NCBI RefSeq assembly: GCF_019396345.1
Contig: NZ_JAHKRM010000004.1
Location: forward strand, 62,001-126,000
Source of the DNA: Nonomuraea guangzhouensis
GTDB lineage: Bacteria; Actinomycetota; Actinomycetes; Streptosporangiales; Streptosporangiaceae
Length of the DNA: 64,000 nucleotides
Direction: 5' to 3'
Below the pieces are notes generated by a model. That model did not search any database. It saw only the letters and a program-made list of their open reading frames with translations, and was not told the DNA's origin. Both the position numbers and the translations under genes were made by a program. Shown in pieces: positions 33,638 to 42,658 of this stretch; position 1 is the stretch's first letter, and each line of letters starts with the position of its first letter.

Positions 33638-34846
33638 ATGACACAGCACCTCGCGAACAAGACGGTCCTCATCTCCGGCGCCAGCGTCGCCGGTCCCGCC
33701 CTCGCGTACTGGCTACACCGGTACGGCTTCACCCCCACCGTCGTGGAGCTGGCCCCGGCGCTGCGCGAAGGCGGCTACAAGGTCGACCTGCGCGGCGTGG
33801 CGATGGATGTCGTCGACCGGATGGGCCTCACCCCGGCCATCACCCGGCACAGCACCCAGATGCGTGGCGGGGCATGGGTGGACGAGACCGGCAAACCGCT
33901 CGCGACGCTCGGCCCCGACCTCATCGGCCTGCGCTCCCCCGGCGACGACGAGGTGCTGCGCGGCGACCTGGCCCGCATCGTGTACGACGCGACCAAGCAG
34001 GGCGTCGAGTACCTGTTCGGTGACTCCATCACCGGCCTCACCCAGAGCCACGACGGCGTCATGGTCACCTTCGAGCGCTCCGCGCCGCGGATGTTCGACC
34101 TCGTGATCGGCGCCGACGGGCTGCACTCGAACCTGCGGGCCCGGGTCTTCGGCGACGAGGCGAAGTTCGTGCGCCCGCTCGGCATGCACGCGTGCGTGTT
34201 CACCGTGCCCAACCATCTCGGCCTCGACCGCTGGGAGCTGATCTACCCGACCCCGAGCAGGGTCGTGAACCTCTACAGCACCCGCCAGTCCGCCGCCAAG
34301 GCCCAGTTCATCTTCCCGAGCCCCGCCGTGCTGCCCGACCGTCGCGACGTCGTGGCACAGCAGCGCCTGGTCGCCGAGACCTTCGCCGGCGCCGGGTGGG
34401 AGAGTGCCACCCTGCTGGCCGCCATGCCGCACTCCCCCGACTTCTACTTCGACTCTGCGAGCCAGGTCCACCTGGATCGCTGGTCGGCCGGGCGGGTCGC
34501 GCTGGTCGGTGACGCCGCGCACAGCCCGTCCCCGCTGTCCGGGCAGGGCACCAGCCTCGCCCTCGTCGGCGCGTACGTGCTGGCCGGCGAGCTGAAGGCC
34601 GCCGGTGGCGACCACCGGGTGGCGTTCGCCCGCTACCAGGAGGAGATGCGGGGATATGTCGACGTGAACCTCAGCCTCGGCGAGAGCAACGCCAAGCAGA
34701 TGGTGGCCGGCAGCACCCGCCAGATCCGGATGCAGACCACCATGATGCGGCTGGTCAGCCACCTGCCCTGGAAGGACCTGGCCCTGCGGCCGATCCTGAA
34801 GCCGCTCAACGCCGCCGCGAACGCCATCACCCTCAAGAACTACTGA
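33638..34846 (+). CDS. FAD-dependent aromatic-ring monooxygenase
   Basis: The 402-residue flavoprotein has the GxGxxG-type FAD motif in SGASVAGPALAYWLHRYG, the DG motif FDLVIGADGLHSNLR and the GD motif RVALVGDAAHSPSPLSGQGT. This is the PHBH/TetX group, hydroxylating aromatic compounds or inactivating antibiotics such as rifampicin or tetracycline with NAD(P)H and O2. Its position right after an AfsR-type regulator suggests a small regulated detoxification or tailoring unit. The 3' end overlaps the convergent IclR gene by seven bases. Confidence 0.92.
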   Translation: MTQHLANKTVLISGASVAGPALAYWLHRYGFTPTVVELAPALREGGYKVDLRGVAMDVVDRMGLTPAITRHSTQMRGGAWVDETGKPLATLGPDLIGLRSPGDDEVLRGDLARIVYDATKQGVEYLFGDSITGLTQSHDGVMVTFERSAPRMFDLVIGADGLHSNLRARVFGDEAKFVRPLGMHACVFTVPNHLGLDRWELIYPTPSRVVNLYSTRQSAAKAQFIFPSPAVLPDRRDVVAQQRLVAETFAGAGWESATLLAAMPHSPDFYFDSASQVHLDRWSAGRVALVGDAAHSPSPLSGQGTSLALVGAYVLAGELKAAGGDHRVAFARYQEEMRGYVDVNLSLGESNAKQMVAGSTRQIRMQTTMMRLVSHLPWKDLALRPILKPLNAAANAITLKNY

Positions 34847-35568
34847 GGCCGCCCCGAACGCAGCAGGCGCGACAAGCCCAGAGCCGCGGTGCGTACGGCG
34901 GGAGCGAGCTGAGCCGGCCGGAACCGCACGCGCGGCACGGCCACCGACAGGGCCGCCACCGCCACCTGTCCGTCGAAGACCGGCGCGGCGATGCAACTGA
35001 CGCCCATCGCCGCTTCCTGCTCCTCGTAGGCCAGGCCCGACACCTGGGCCTGTTCGATGGCCGTGCGCAGGCGCACCGGGTCGGTGATCGAGTGAGGGGT
35101 GAGACGGGCCAGCGGCCCGGCGAGCACCTGCTCGGTCAGCTCGGCATCCGAGAAGGCCAGCAGGGCCTTTCCGACCCCGGTACAGGTAAGAGGGAGCCGG
35201 CCGCCGATGCGGGAGGGCAGCGGCAGGACGTCGTGGCCATGGATCCGCTCGACGTACACCACCTCGTGCCCCTCCCGGACCCCCAGGTGCACGGTCTCGC
35301 GGGTGGCCTCGAACAGATCCTGCAGGAACGGCAGCGCCGCCTCGCGCAGATCATGGCGGCGCGGCACCAGCGAACCCAGTTCGAACAGTTTGCCGCCGAG
35401 CCGGTAGGTGTCCGCCTCCCGTTCCAGCAGGCCCAGGCGGACCAGATCCGCGCAGAGCCGGAACACCGTCGTCTTGGGCAGTGACGTACGAGCGGATAGT
35501 TCTGTCAAGCGGAACGCGCCGCCGTCCGGCCGGTAGCAGTCCAGGATCGCTGCCGCCTTGTCGAGCAT
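34840..35568 (-). CDS. IclR-family regulator of the meta-cleavage operon
   Basis: I prefer ATG 35568 (CGGGGAAC just upstream), which gives 242 residues. An alternative GTG 35595 lies inside the operator and has no ribosome-binding site. The winged HTH is LDKAAAILDCYRPDGGAFRL, then TSLPKTTVFRLCADLVRLGL. The effector domain has the usual GKALLAFSD and the conserved GVSCIAAPVFDGQVAVAALS near the end. IclR proteins of this group control aromatic catabolism. It is divergent from the hydratase-dehydrogenase-aldolase operon with a shared palindrome, so it most likely controls that operon. Confidence 0.92.
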   Translation of the reverse strand: MLDKAAAILDCYRPDGGAFRLTELSARTSLPKTTVFRLCADLVRLGLLEREADTYRLGGKLFELGSLVPRRHDLREAALPFLQDLFEATRETVHLGVREGHEVVYVERIHGHDVLPLPSRIGGRLPLTCTGVGKALLAFSDAELTEQVLAGPLARLTPHSITDPVRLRTAIEQAQVSGLAYEEQEAAMGVSCIAAPVFDGQVAVAALSVAVPRVRFRPAQLAPAVRTAALGLSRLLRSGRPQ

Positions 35569-35582
35569 GTTCCCCGAGGCTG

Positions 35583-35635
35583 TGTTCCGTGTCACGGAAC
35601 ATATTTTGCCGCCCCGCTGACCGGTCGCCTATATC
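35583..35635. promoter_or_regulatory. IclR operator and promoter of the hydratase operon
   Basis: TGTTCCGTG-T-CACGGAACA at 35583-35601 has perfect 9-bp arms around one base, the form and length of an IclR site. Just downstream on the plus strand lie TTGCCG (35606-35611) and TATATC (35630-35635) with an 18-base spacer, a plausible promoter 33 bases before the hydratase ATG. The operator sits immediately upstream of the -35 box, a position that allows activation as well as repression. Confidence 0.75.
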
Positions 35636-35668
35636 TGGGGGCACCCGATTCTGGAGGTACCCGCAGTC

Positions 35669-36475
35669 ATGAGTCTGCCCGATGCCGTGGCCAAGGTGGC
35701 GACCCTCCTGGCGGAGGCCGCCCGCACCGGTCTGGCCCACCCCCCGGTCCGCGACCTGTTGCCGGAGGCGGACATCGAGGCCGCCTACGCCGTGCAGCGG
35801 CTGAACGTCGAGCGCGGCCTGGCCGCGGGCCGGCGGCCGGTCGGCCGCAAGATCGGCCTCACCTCCCCCGCCGTGCAGCGCCAGCTCGGAGTGGGGCAGC
35901 CGGACTTCGGTGTGCTGTTCGCCGACATGGCCGTGGCGGAGAGCGGCCAGATCGCCGCCGGCCGGCTCCTGCAGCCGAAGGTCGAGGCGGAGGTGGCCCT
36001 GGTGCTGAGCGAGGACCTGCCGCACCGTGACCCCACCGTCGCCGACCTGCTGCGGGCCACGGCGTTCGCGCTGCCCGCGCTGGAGATCGTCGACAGCCGC
36101 ATCGCGAACTGGGACATCACCATCGTCGACACCGTCGCCGACAACGCCTCCAGCGGCCTGTTCGTCCTGGGCGGCACCCCCGTGCCGCTGAACCGGGTCG
36201 ACCTGCGCGGCGTACGGATGAGCATGGCCAAGAACGGTCAGACCATCTCGGAAGGGACCGGCGCCGACTGCCTGGGCGGCCCCCTCAACGCAGCCCTGTG
36301 GCTGGCCGCCACGCTGGCCGGCCTGGGCGACCCGCTGCGGGCCGGCGACATCGTCCTCACCGGTGCCCTGGGGCCGATGGCGGTCGCCGCGCCGGGAGAC
36401 GAATTCGTGGCCCGGATCGAGGGCCTCGGCACGGTCGGGGTCGGCTTCGCGGCCCCGGAAGGAGTGAAGGCATGA
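35669..36475 (+). CDS. 2-keto-4-pentenoate hydratase / 2-oxo-3-hexenedioate decarboxylase family
   Basis: The 268-residue protein matches the fumarylacetoacetase-fold hydratase group: [20 protein letters not shown], then [20 protein letters not shown] and [17 protein letters not shown] with the metal-binding Glu pair, and [12 protein letters not shown] near the end. It converts 2-hydroxypenta-2,4-dienoate-type dienols to 4-hydroxy-2-oxovalerate by adding water, or decarboxylates 4-oxalocrotonate in close homologues; sequence alone does not separate them. It is the first gene of a tightly coupled operon (ATGA overlap with the next). Confidence 0.93.
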   Translation: MSLPDAVAKVATLLAEAARTGLAHPPVRDLLPEADIEAAYAVQRLNVERGLAAGRRPVGRKIGLTSPAVQRQLGVGQPDFGVLFADMAVAESGQIAAGRLLQPKVEAEVALVLSEDLPHRDPTVADLLRATAFALPALEIVDSRIANWDITIVDTVADNASSGLFVLGGTPVPLNRVDLRGVRMSMAKNGQTISEGTGADCLGGPLNAALWLAATLAGLGDPLRAGDIVLTGALGPMAVAAPGDEFVARIEGLGTVGVGFAAPEGVKA

Positions 36476-37434
36476 AGACCGCCACCGAGCGGACCAAGGT
36501 CGCGGTCATCGGCTCGGGCAACATCGGCACCGACCTGATGATCAAGATCCTGCGGCTGTCCGGGTCCCTGGAGATGGGGGCGATGGTCGGCATCGATCTG
36601 GACTCCGACGGCCTGGCCCGCGCGCGCCGCATGAAGGTCGCCACCACCCACGAGGGTGTGGACGGTCTGCTGGCCCTGGACGAGTTCGCCGACGTCCGCA
36701 TCGTCTTCGACGCCACCTCGGCGGGCGCCCATCGCCGCAACGACCAGGTACTGCGCGCCGCCGGTCGTACGGTGATCGACCTGACGCCGGCCGCCATCGG
36801 CCCGTACGTCGTCCCCCCGGTCAACCTGGACGCGCACCTGGACGCCGACAACGTCAACATGGTCACCTGCGGCGGCCAGGCCACCATTCCCGTCGTCGCC
36901 GCCGTCGCCGCCGTGACCCCGGTGCACTACGGGGAGATCGTGGCCTCGATCTCGTCGCGCTCGGCCGGCCCCGGAACCCGCGCCAACATCGACGAGTTCA
37001 CCGAGACCACCGCCGCGGCCATCGAGAAGGTCGGCGGTGCGGCCCGGGGCAAGGCGATCATCGTCCTCAACCCCGCCGAGCCCCCGCTGATCATGCGGGA
37101 CACCGTGCACTGCCTGGTCGGCGAGTGCGACGACGGCGCGGTGACCGCCTCGGTGGAGGAGATGGTCGCCCGCGTGCAGACGTACGTGCCGGGCTACCGT
37201 CTCAAGCAGAAGGTGCAGTTCGACCGCGTCGCCGCCGACGACCCGCTGCGCGCGCTGCTGCCGGCCGGCACCCGGTCCGGCGAGGCGGCGAAGGTGTCGG
37301 TGTTCCTCGAGGTCGAGGGGGCCGCCCACTACCTGCCCGCGTACGCCGGCAACCTCGACATCATGACCTCGGCGGCGCTGCGTACCGCGGAACGCATCGC
37401 CGCGCACCGCTTCACGGAGGTGATCTCCCGATGA
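36472..37434 (+). CDS. Acetaldehyde dehydrogenase (acetylating), MhpF/BphJ/HsaG type
   Basis: The 320-residue protein has the NAD loop [20 protein letters not shown] and the catalytic cysteine in [19 protein letters not shown]. The segment [20 protein letters not shown] and VVNP-like [16 protein letters not shown] are family landmarks. It oxidises acetaldehyde (or propanal) with NAD and CoA to the acyl-CoA, receiving the aldehyde through a tunnel from the aldolase encoded next. ATGA overlaps on both sides enforce equal expression of the aldolase-dehydrogenase complex. Confidence 0.95.
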   Translation: MKTATERTKVAVIGSGNIGTDLMIKILRLSGSLEMGAMVGIDLDSDGLARARRMKVATTHEGVDGLLALDEFADVRIVFDATSAGAHRRNDQVLRAAGRTVIDLTPAAIGPYVVPPVNLDAHLDADNVNMVTCGGQATIPVVAAVAAVTPVHYGEIVASISSRSAGPGTRANIDEFTETTAAAIEKVGGAARGKAIIVLNPAEPPLIMRDTVHCLVGECDDGAVTASVEEMVARVQTYVPGYRLKQKVQFDRVAADDPLRALLPAGTRSGEAAKVSVFLEVEGAAHYLPAYAGNLDIMTSAALRTAERIAAHRFTEVISR

Positions 37435-38456
37435 CCGCTGACCTGTACGTCCAGGACGTGACCCTCAGGGACGGCATGCACGCCGTCCGCCACCGCTACA
37501 CCGTGGAGCAGGCCCGGACCATCGCCGCCGCCCTGGACTCCGCCGGGGTCGCCGCGATCGAGATCGCCCACGGCGACGGCCTGTCCGGCTCCAGCATCAC
37601 CTACGGCGTCGGCGCGCACACCGACTGGGAGTGGATCGAGGCCGTCTGCGACGTCGTCCGCGACGCCGTGCCGACCACGCTGCTGCTGCCGGGCATCGGC
37701 ACCGTGCACGATCTGAAGCAGGCGCACGCGCTCGGCATCCGCTCAGTGCGCGTCGCCACCCACTGCACCGAGGCCGACATCTCCGCGCAGCACATCGCGG
37801 CCGCCCGCGACCTGGGTATGGACGTCGCCGGTTTCCTCATGATGTCCCACATGGCCGAACCGGCCGAGCTCGCCCGGCAGGCGAAGCTCATGGAGTCGTA
37901 CGGCGCCGCCTGCGTGTACGTGACCGACTCCGGCGGCCGGCTGACGATGGACGGAGTGCGCGACCGGTTCCGCGCCTACCGTGACGTGCTCGACGACCGC
38001 ACCGAGGTGGGCATCCACGCCCACCACAACCTCGCCCTGGGCGTCGCCAACACCGTGGTCGCCGTCGAGAACGGCGCCAGGCGCGTCGACGCGTCGCTGG
38101 CCGGGCAGGGCGCCGGCGCCGGCAACTGCCCGCTGGAGGCGTTCGTCGCGGTCGCCGACCTCATGGGCTGGAAACACGGGTGCGATCTGTTCGAGCTGAT
38201 GGACGCGGCCGACGACGTGGTCCGGCCCCTGCAGGATCGGGACGTGCGGGTGGACAGGGAGACCCTCACACTCGGCTACGCCGGGGTGTACTCCAGCTTC
38301 CTGCGCCACGCCGAGGCCGCCGCGGCCCGCTACGGCCTCGACACGCGGGCCGTTCTGGTGGAGGTCGGACGGCGCAAGATGGTCGGCGGCCAGGAGGACA
38401 TGATCACCGACATCGCTCTCGACCTGGCCGCGGCCCGCGAGGCCACGACCGCCTGA
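37431..38456 (+). CDS. 4-hydroxy-2-oxovalerate aldolase, MhpE/BphI/HsaF type
   Basis: The 341-residue protein is a TIM-barrel DRE-type aldolase: [18 protein letters not shown] with the metal-binding Asp, [18 protein letters not shown], and the metal His pair in [15 protein letters not shown]. The C-terminal communication domain has [20 protein letters not shown]. It splits 4-hydroxy-2-oxoacids to pyruvate and an aldehyde that is channelled to the acylating dehydrogenase. Together the three genes finish meta-cleavage of catechols, phenylpropionates or steroid rings. No ring-opening dioxygenase is adjacent. The stop lies in a strong terminator stem. Confidence 0.95.
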   Translation: MTADLYVQDVTLRDGMHAVRHRYTVEQARTIAAALDSAGVAAIEIAHGDGLSGSSITYGVGAHTDWEWIEAVCDVVRDAVPTTLLLPGIGTVHDLKQAHALGIRSVRVATHCTEADISAQHIAAARDLGMDVAGFLMMSHMAEPAELARQAKLMESYGAACVYVTDSGGRLTMDGVRDRFRAYRDVLDDRTEVGIHAHHNLALGVANTVVAVENGARRVDASLAGQGAGAGNCPLEAFVAVADLMGWKHGCDLFELMDAADDVVRPLQDRDVRVDRETLTLGYAGVYSSFLRHAEAAAARYGLDTRAVLVEVGRRKMVGGQEDMITDIALDLAAAREATTA

Positions 38457-38484
38457 TTCTCGCCGCGCCCGCGCGGCGAGAATC
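38455..38484 (+). terminator. Strong hairpin terminator of the meta-cleavage operon
   Basis: GATTCTCGCCGCGC (38455-38468) is exactly complementary to 38471-38484, leaving two bases (a working loop of four to six). It starts on the aldolase stop codon. No T-run follows, as is common for actinomycete terminators. Confidence 0.85.
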
Positions 38485-38666
38485 GGACCTGAATACTGGC
38501 CACAAATCGGTACTGTCTAGACATCCAATCCATCGGCAGCATAGGACTCACCCATACACCGCTGCGAAAGAGTGGACAGACCATCATGATCACCAGCCCA
38601 TCCCCGGACGGCGCGACCTGCCCCGACGTCTCCCACCTCGCCTACCGCGTGGGCCGGTGACCGGCC

Positions 38667-39515
38667 ATGCCGATGGCAATCCTGTTCGCGCTGGCCGCCG
38701 CGGCCTTGTACGGCGCTTCTGACTTCCTCGGCGGGCTCCTGTCGCGCCGAGCCCACTACGGGCTGGTCGGGCTCATCGGACAATGCGCCGCCGCGGCCGG
38801 CGGTCTGACCGCCGCGCTCGCCGTCGGCACGCACGCCACCCCGAGCGCGATCGCGTGGGGGATGGCCGCCGGGATCGGCGGCGCGATCGGCACGCTGGCG
38901 CTCTATCGCGGCCTGTCACGGGGACAGATGAACGTGGCCGGGCCGCTGTCGGCCGTCGGCGCGGCGGGCCTGCCCATTCCCGTCGACCTGCTGTCCGGCC
39001 ACGAGTTCACGCCGCTCGCCCTCCTCGGCCTCGGCCTGGCCATCCCGGGGATCTGGCTGGTCTCCACGCAGTCGGGCGGGCAAGGCTCCGGCGGCGTCGG
39101 CCCGGGGCTGCTCGCCGGGCTGGGCTTCGCGGCGCTGTTCATCTGCCTCGACCGGGCCGGCGACGAAGCGGGCCTGTGGCCGGTGGCGGCGAGTCAGCTG
39201 AGCGCCGTCGTCGTCCTGGCCGCGGCTCTGGCGGTGTTCGCGCTGGCGGGCAGGCGGTCCGGGGCCGACAACGTGTTCACCCGGAGACCGCCGTGGGCCG
39301 CGCTCTGGACGGGAGTGCTGGGGGTCGGCGCCACACTCCTGTACTTCCTGGCCACCAGCCAGGGGACACTCTCCGTCTCGGCCGTCATCACCTCGCTCTA
39401 CCCGGCCTTCACCGTCGCACTGGCCGCCGTCGTCCTGCGCGAGCGCACCAACCTGGTGCACGCCGTCGGACTGCTCCTGTGCGCGGTCTCGGTCGGCGCC
39501 TTCGCCGCCGGATGA
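38667..39515 (+). CDS. EamA/DMT-superfamily transporter
   Basis: The 282-residue protein has ten predicted helices arranged as two five-helix EamA repeats. It starts MAILFALAAAALYGASDFLG, the usual DMT opening (YGxSxF). The second half opens LLAGLGFAALFICLDRAGDE and ends with SAVITSLYPAFTVALAAVVL and ERTNLVHAVGLLL. Members export amino acids, metabolites or drugs. The start ATG 38667 follows a weak ribosome-binding site. The MocR regulator gene follows after 33 bases on the same strand, so the regulator may control it. Confidence 0.9.
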   Translation: MPMAILFALAAAALYGASDFLGGLLSRRAHYGLVGLIGQCAAAAGGLTAALAVGTHATPSAIAWGMAAGIGGAIGTLALYRGLSRGQMNVAGPLSAVGAAGLPIPVDLLSGHEFTPLALLGLGLAIPGIWLVSTQSGGQGSGGVGPGLLAGLGFAALFICLDRAGDEAGLWPVAASQLSAVVVLAAALAVFALAGRRSGADNVFTRRPPWAALWTGVLGVGATLLYFLATSQGTLSVSAVITSLYPAFTVALAAVVLRERTNLVHAVGLLLCAVSVGAFAAG

Positions 39516-39548
39516 GCGGGCCCTGCCGACCGCTACTACCCTGCGACG

Positions 39549-40958
39549 GTGAGTACGGTGAACTCGAGCCTGGTACACGACCTGCTGGTGGACCTCGACC
39601 GGACCGGCACCACCCCGTTGCACCGCCAGATCGAGGCGGCTCTGCGCAACGCCATCCGCGCGGGCCGGCTGCGTCATGGGGCCTCTCTGCCGGCCTCCCG
39701 CCGCCTGGCCACCGAGCTCGGGGTCTCGCGGGGTGTCGTGGTCGGGGCCTACGACCAGCTCGTCGCCGAGGGCTACCTCACCAGCACGCCCGGCTCCTAC
39801 ACCCGCGTGGCCGCCGTACCCAGGCAGACCACCCCCACTCCCGACCCGCCGCGGTCCCGCGGCCCGCTCTTCGACTTCGGGTACGGCCGCGCGGACCCTG
39901 CCAGCTTCCCCCGCGCCGCCTGGCTCCGCTCACTGCGGCGGGTCCTCACCGACGCCCCGCACGACCGGCTCGACTACACCGACGGCTACGGCCTGCCCGA
40001 ACTGCGCACCGCCCTGGCCGACTACCTCAACCGCTCCCGCGGCACCAGCGCAGACCCCGCGCAGGTGCTCATCACCAGCGGCTTCGCGCAGGCCGCCCAG
40101 CTGGTCACCGGCGTGCTGGCCCGGCGCGGGGCGCGCCGGGTCGCTGTGGAGGACCCCTCCGCCCACGACGACGTACGGCAGCACGCGCGCACGCACAACC
40201 TCGACCTTTTCGGCCTGCCGGTCGCCGAGCACGGCATCGATCTGGACGCCCTCGAACGCAGTGACGCCGACCTGGTCGTCCTCACCCCGTCGCACCAGTG
40301 GCCGCTCGGCGGCGTCCTGCCCGCCCGTACCCGCATGCAGGCGGTTCAGTGGGCCCGCGACCGTGGCGCCCTCATCCTGGAGGACGACTACGACGCCGAG
40401 TACCGCTACGACCGCGCCCCCATCGGCGCCATGCAGGGCCTCGCCCCCGACGTGGTCATGTACGCCGGCTCGGCCAGCAAGACCCTCGCCCCAGGCCTCC
40501 GCCTCGGCTGGCTCGTGTTACCCCCGCACCTGGCCGACGCCGTCGCCGAGGCCAAGCTCCTGGCCGACCGCGGCTCACCGGCCATCGAGCAGCTCGCCTT
40601 CGCCGACTTCCTGCTGCGGGGCGAGTTCGACCGGCACCTGCGCCGCATGCGCCCCCTCTACCGGCACCGCCGCGACCTCCTCCTCGCCCGGCTGGCCCAG
40701 CAACTGCCCGACTTCGAACCCACCGGGATCGCGGCAGGCCTGCACGTCGTCGTCTGGCTCCCGGACGACCTCCAGGAGGACGACGTAGTGACGGCGGCCG
40801 CCGCCCAAGGCGTCCGCGTCGCCGGCGTCGCTCCCTACCGGCTGACCACACCGGGCCGCCAAGGCCTCATCCTCGGCTACACCAGCCTGAACGACAGCCA
40901 GATCACCGACGGGGTCGCAGCTCTGGCGGCAGCGGTACGCCAAAAGCCGGTCCGCTAG
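39549..40958 (+). CDS. MocR-family regulator (GntR HTH fused to aminotransferase-like domain)
   Basis: The 469-residue protein starts at GTG 39549. The GntR winged helix is at ~15-85 (TTPLHRQIEAALRNAIRAGR; LPASRRLATELGVSRGVVVG). The rest is a fold-type I PLP domain: FDFGYGRADPASFPRAAW, SHQWPLGGVLPARTRM, EDDYDAEYRYDRAP, and Lys311 in AGSASKTLAPGLRLGW. MocR proteins sense PLP or an amino-acid-PLP adduct and control vitamin B6 or amino-acid transport genes. Its likely target is the DMT transporter gene just upstream. Confidence 0.93.
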   Translation: MSTVNSSLVHDLLVDLDRTGTTPLHRQIEAALRNAIRAGRLRHGASLPASRRLATELGVSRGVVVGAYDQLVAEGYLTSTPGSYTRVAAVPRQTTPTPDPPRSRGPLFDFGYGRADPASFPRAAWLRSLRRVLTDAPHDRLDYTDGYGLPELRTALADYLNRSRGTSADPAQVLITSGFAQAAQLVTGVLARRGARRVAVEDPSAHDDVRQHARTHNLDLFGLPVAEHGIDLDALERSDADLVVLTPSHQWPLGGVLPARTRMQAVQWARDRGALILEDDYDAEYRYDRAPIGAMQGLAPDVVMYAGSASKTLAPGLRLGWLVLPPHLADAVAEAKLLADRGSPAIEQLAFADFLLRGEFDRHLRRMRPLYRHRRDLLLARLAQQLPDFEPTGIAAGLHVVVWLPDDLQEDDVVTAAAAQGVRVAGVAPYRLTTPGRQGLILGYTSLNDSQITDGVAALAAAVRQKPVR

Positions 40959-40964
40959 CAGATC

Positions 40965-40986
40965 GGATCTTTGCCAAACAAGATCC
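40965..40986 (+). terminator. Weak hairpin after the MocR gene
   Basis: GGATCTT (40965-40971) pairs with AAGATCC (40980-40986) around an eight-base loop, six bases after the MocR stop. It is short and has no T-run, so it may be only a transcript end-stabiliser. The 194-base gap to the next gene is AT-rich and holds no other clear feature. Confidence 0.4.
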
Positions 40987-41152
40987 CTAAACTCGGGCAT
41001 ATGCCTTTACAAAGTAAATCAAGACCTTTCGCCAGTCTTTCTTATGGGTATTTATCCACATTTCTTCGTTGAACCCAGGCTCTGCCGCACCCCGTACAAC
41101 CGTGCGTCAACAGCTGAAGAGCCTCACCCTCGAGGCACCTGAAAGGGTCATC

Positions 41153-42058
41153 ATGACGAAGCGCACCCTCACCGTCCCCGGCCTCGTTCTCGGTACCGTC
41201 CTGGTCGCCGGCGCCCTGGCGCCCACCGCCGCACAGGCGAGCACGAGCTCCGATGTCTACCTGGCCGCCTCGCTGCTGGGCAAGAACGAAGTGCCCGCGG
41301 CGGGCCAGAAAGTCGGCGACAAGAACGGCAGCGCGATCGCCGTATTCCATATCCACGGCAACCAGGTCGATTACGCCATCCGCTGGCAGAACGTCGCCGC
41401 CCCGACCGCGTTCCACATCCACCAGGGCAAAGCGGGCAAGAACGGCGACGTCAAAATCCCGTTCTTCGGCGAGGCGCTGCCCGGCAGCCTCAGCGCCGTG
41501 AAGGGCACCGTCAAGGTCAGCGACTCCGGCCTGCTCAACCGGATCACCAGCAGCCCCAAGAAGTGGTACGCCAACCTGCACACCAGCGAGTTCACCGGCG
41601 GCGCCGTGCGCGCCCAGCTCTACCGGATCCGCCCGGTGGCGCTCGAGTCGGTGCTGGCGAACAGCTCGCACTCCACGCTCACCGCATCGGCCGACGGCCG
41701 CCAGGAGGTTCCGGCGCCCGGGACGAAGGTCGGCGACAAGGATGGCCGGGCCGCGTGGCTCGTCTGGGTGAAGGGCACCCAGGTGCACTTCGCCACCGCG
41801 TGGAAGAAGATCGCCGCGCCGACGAACGGGCACATCCACCGCGGCAAGAAGGGCAAGAACGGCCCCGTGGTCGTGGACTTCTTCAGCGCCGCCAAGGGCC
41901 TGCCCGCCGGGATCAACGGCATCGCCGGCTCGGCGAGCACCTCCGCCAAGGTCGCCGGCGGGATCAAGCACAACCCGAAGAACTGGTACGTCAACCTGCA
42001 CACCGGTGAGTTCCCCGGCGGCGCGGTGCGCGGCCAGCTCCACGGTGGCGGCTGGTAG
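41153..42058 (+). CDS. Secreted protein with two CHRD domains
   Basis: I start at ATG 41153 after AAAGGG, giving 301 residues. A Sec signal peptide ends near TAAQA. Two CHRD repeats follow, at about residues 33-155 and 168-300. Each has an ASLLGKNEVPAAG-like opening, a central HIHQGKAGKNGDV or HIHRGKKGKNGPV block and an end with WYANLHTSEFTGGAVRAQL or WYVNLHTGEFPGGAVRGQL. CHRD is a beta-domain first named in chordin; in bacteria its role is unknown, possibly cell-surface binding. It is monocistronic and closed by a strong terminator. Confidence 0.92.
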   Translation: MTKRTLTVPGLVLGTVLVAGALAPTAAQASTSSDVYLAASLLGKNEVPAAGQKVGDKNGSAIAVFHIHGNQVDYAIRWQNVAAPTAFHIHQGKAGKNGDVKIPFFGEALPGSLSAVKGTVKVSDSGLLNRITSSPKKWYANLHTSEFTGGAVRAQLYRIRPVALESVLANSSHSTLTASADGRQEVPAPGTKVGDKDGRAAWLVWVKGTQVHFATAWKKIAAPTNGHIHRGKKGKNGPVVVDFFSAAKGLPAGINGIAGSASTSAKVAGGIKHNPKNWYVNLHTGEFPGGAVRGQLHGGGW

Positions 42059-42091
42059 GACCTTACTCCCCTGACCCATACCCGGACATCG

Positions 42092-42121
42092 CGCGGGCCG
42101 GCCGATCATGGCCGGCCCGCG
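42092..42121 (+). terminator. Hairpin terminator after the CHRD gene
   Basis: CGCGGGCCGGCC (42092-42103) pairs perfectly with 42110-42121 around the loop GATCAT, 33 bases after the CHRD stop. The outer bases CATC/GATG extend the stem with a two-base bulge. Confidence 0.85.
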
Positions 42122-42478
42122 ATGTGCGTTCCGGCCAACCCTTGTGCGGCACGCCCTTCATCAGCGTCTTCGGCTCTCTGTGTTACCTGAGTAAACGGAC
42201 ATCAGCGTAGCCTCGTCGCATGCCGGCCGTGGTCGGGTAGCGATCTGGTGGAAGCCGATGCCGCGTCCGTCCGGCGAGCCGGGCGGACCGTGGTTGAGAG
42301 CCGCGTTGTCGGGGCCTGACTCCGCATTCCTGAGGGGAGTGCGGCTCTTGGGCCACCGCCCCGCCGGACGCTGTCCCATCAATGCGAACACCGACGGGGG
42401 CGGGGACCGAGCGCACAGTCAGACACCCGGCTGTTACTCAACATTACCGTCCGATCACCTTCAGTCGCAGCCGATCGG
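42122..42478. other. Intergenic stretch without a recognisable gene
   Basis: Between the CHRD terminator and the aldo/keto-reductase relic I see no frame with convincing coding character on either strand and no clear promoter or repeat. A weak stem-like pair flanks 42319-42346 (CTCCGCATTCC...GGAGTGCGG). The stretch may be decayed gene sequence, like the relic that follows. Confidence 0.5.
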
Positions 42479-42610
42479 CAGTACTCCCTGCTCGCCCGGG
42501 ACATCGAGGCCGAGATCCTGCCCGTCTGCGCCCGCGAGTGGGCCGCCGACCAGCTCACCGAACGGAACCTCTGCATCTCGGAGGAGGTCGCCAAGATCGC
42601 CGCTGAGGGG
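42479..42610 (+). pseudogene. Relic of an aldo/keto reductase gene
   Basis: An open frame without its own start reads QYSLLARDIEAEILPVC and then, after a short join, QLTERNLCISEEVAKIAAEG. In intact aldo/keto reductases the first word belongs to strand 7 of the barrel and is followed by ELGVGFVPYSPLGRG. The second word belongs to the helix that normally comes about 70 residues later. The part between them is deleted, as are both ends of the gene. The frame runs on into the transporter gene that follows. Confidence 0.7.
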
Positions 42611-42658
42611 GCGACCCGGCCTCGGCGCACGTGCTGGCCGCTGGATACGGTGTGTCGG

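Noticed and set aside
38586..38660. A 24-codon frame (ATG ... TGA) before the DMT transporter
   Set aside because: No ribosome-binding site and no resemblance to leader peptides. It could be the tail of a lost gene, but the evidence is too weak to list.
42183..42416. A 77-codon minus-strand frame in the gap after the CHRD gene
   Set aside because: Arg- and Pro-rich, no ribosome-binding site and no recognisable words. Treated as chance.
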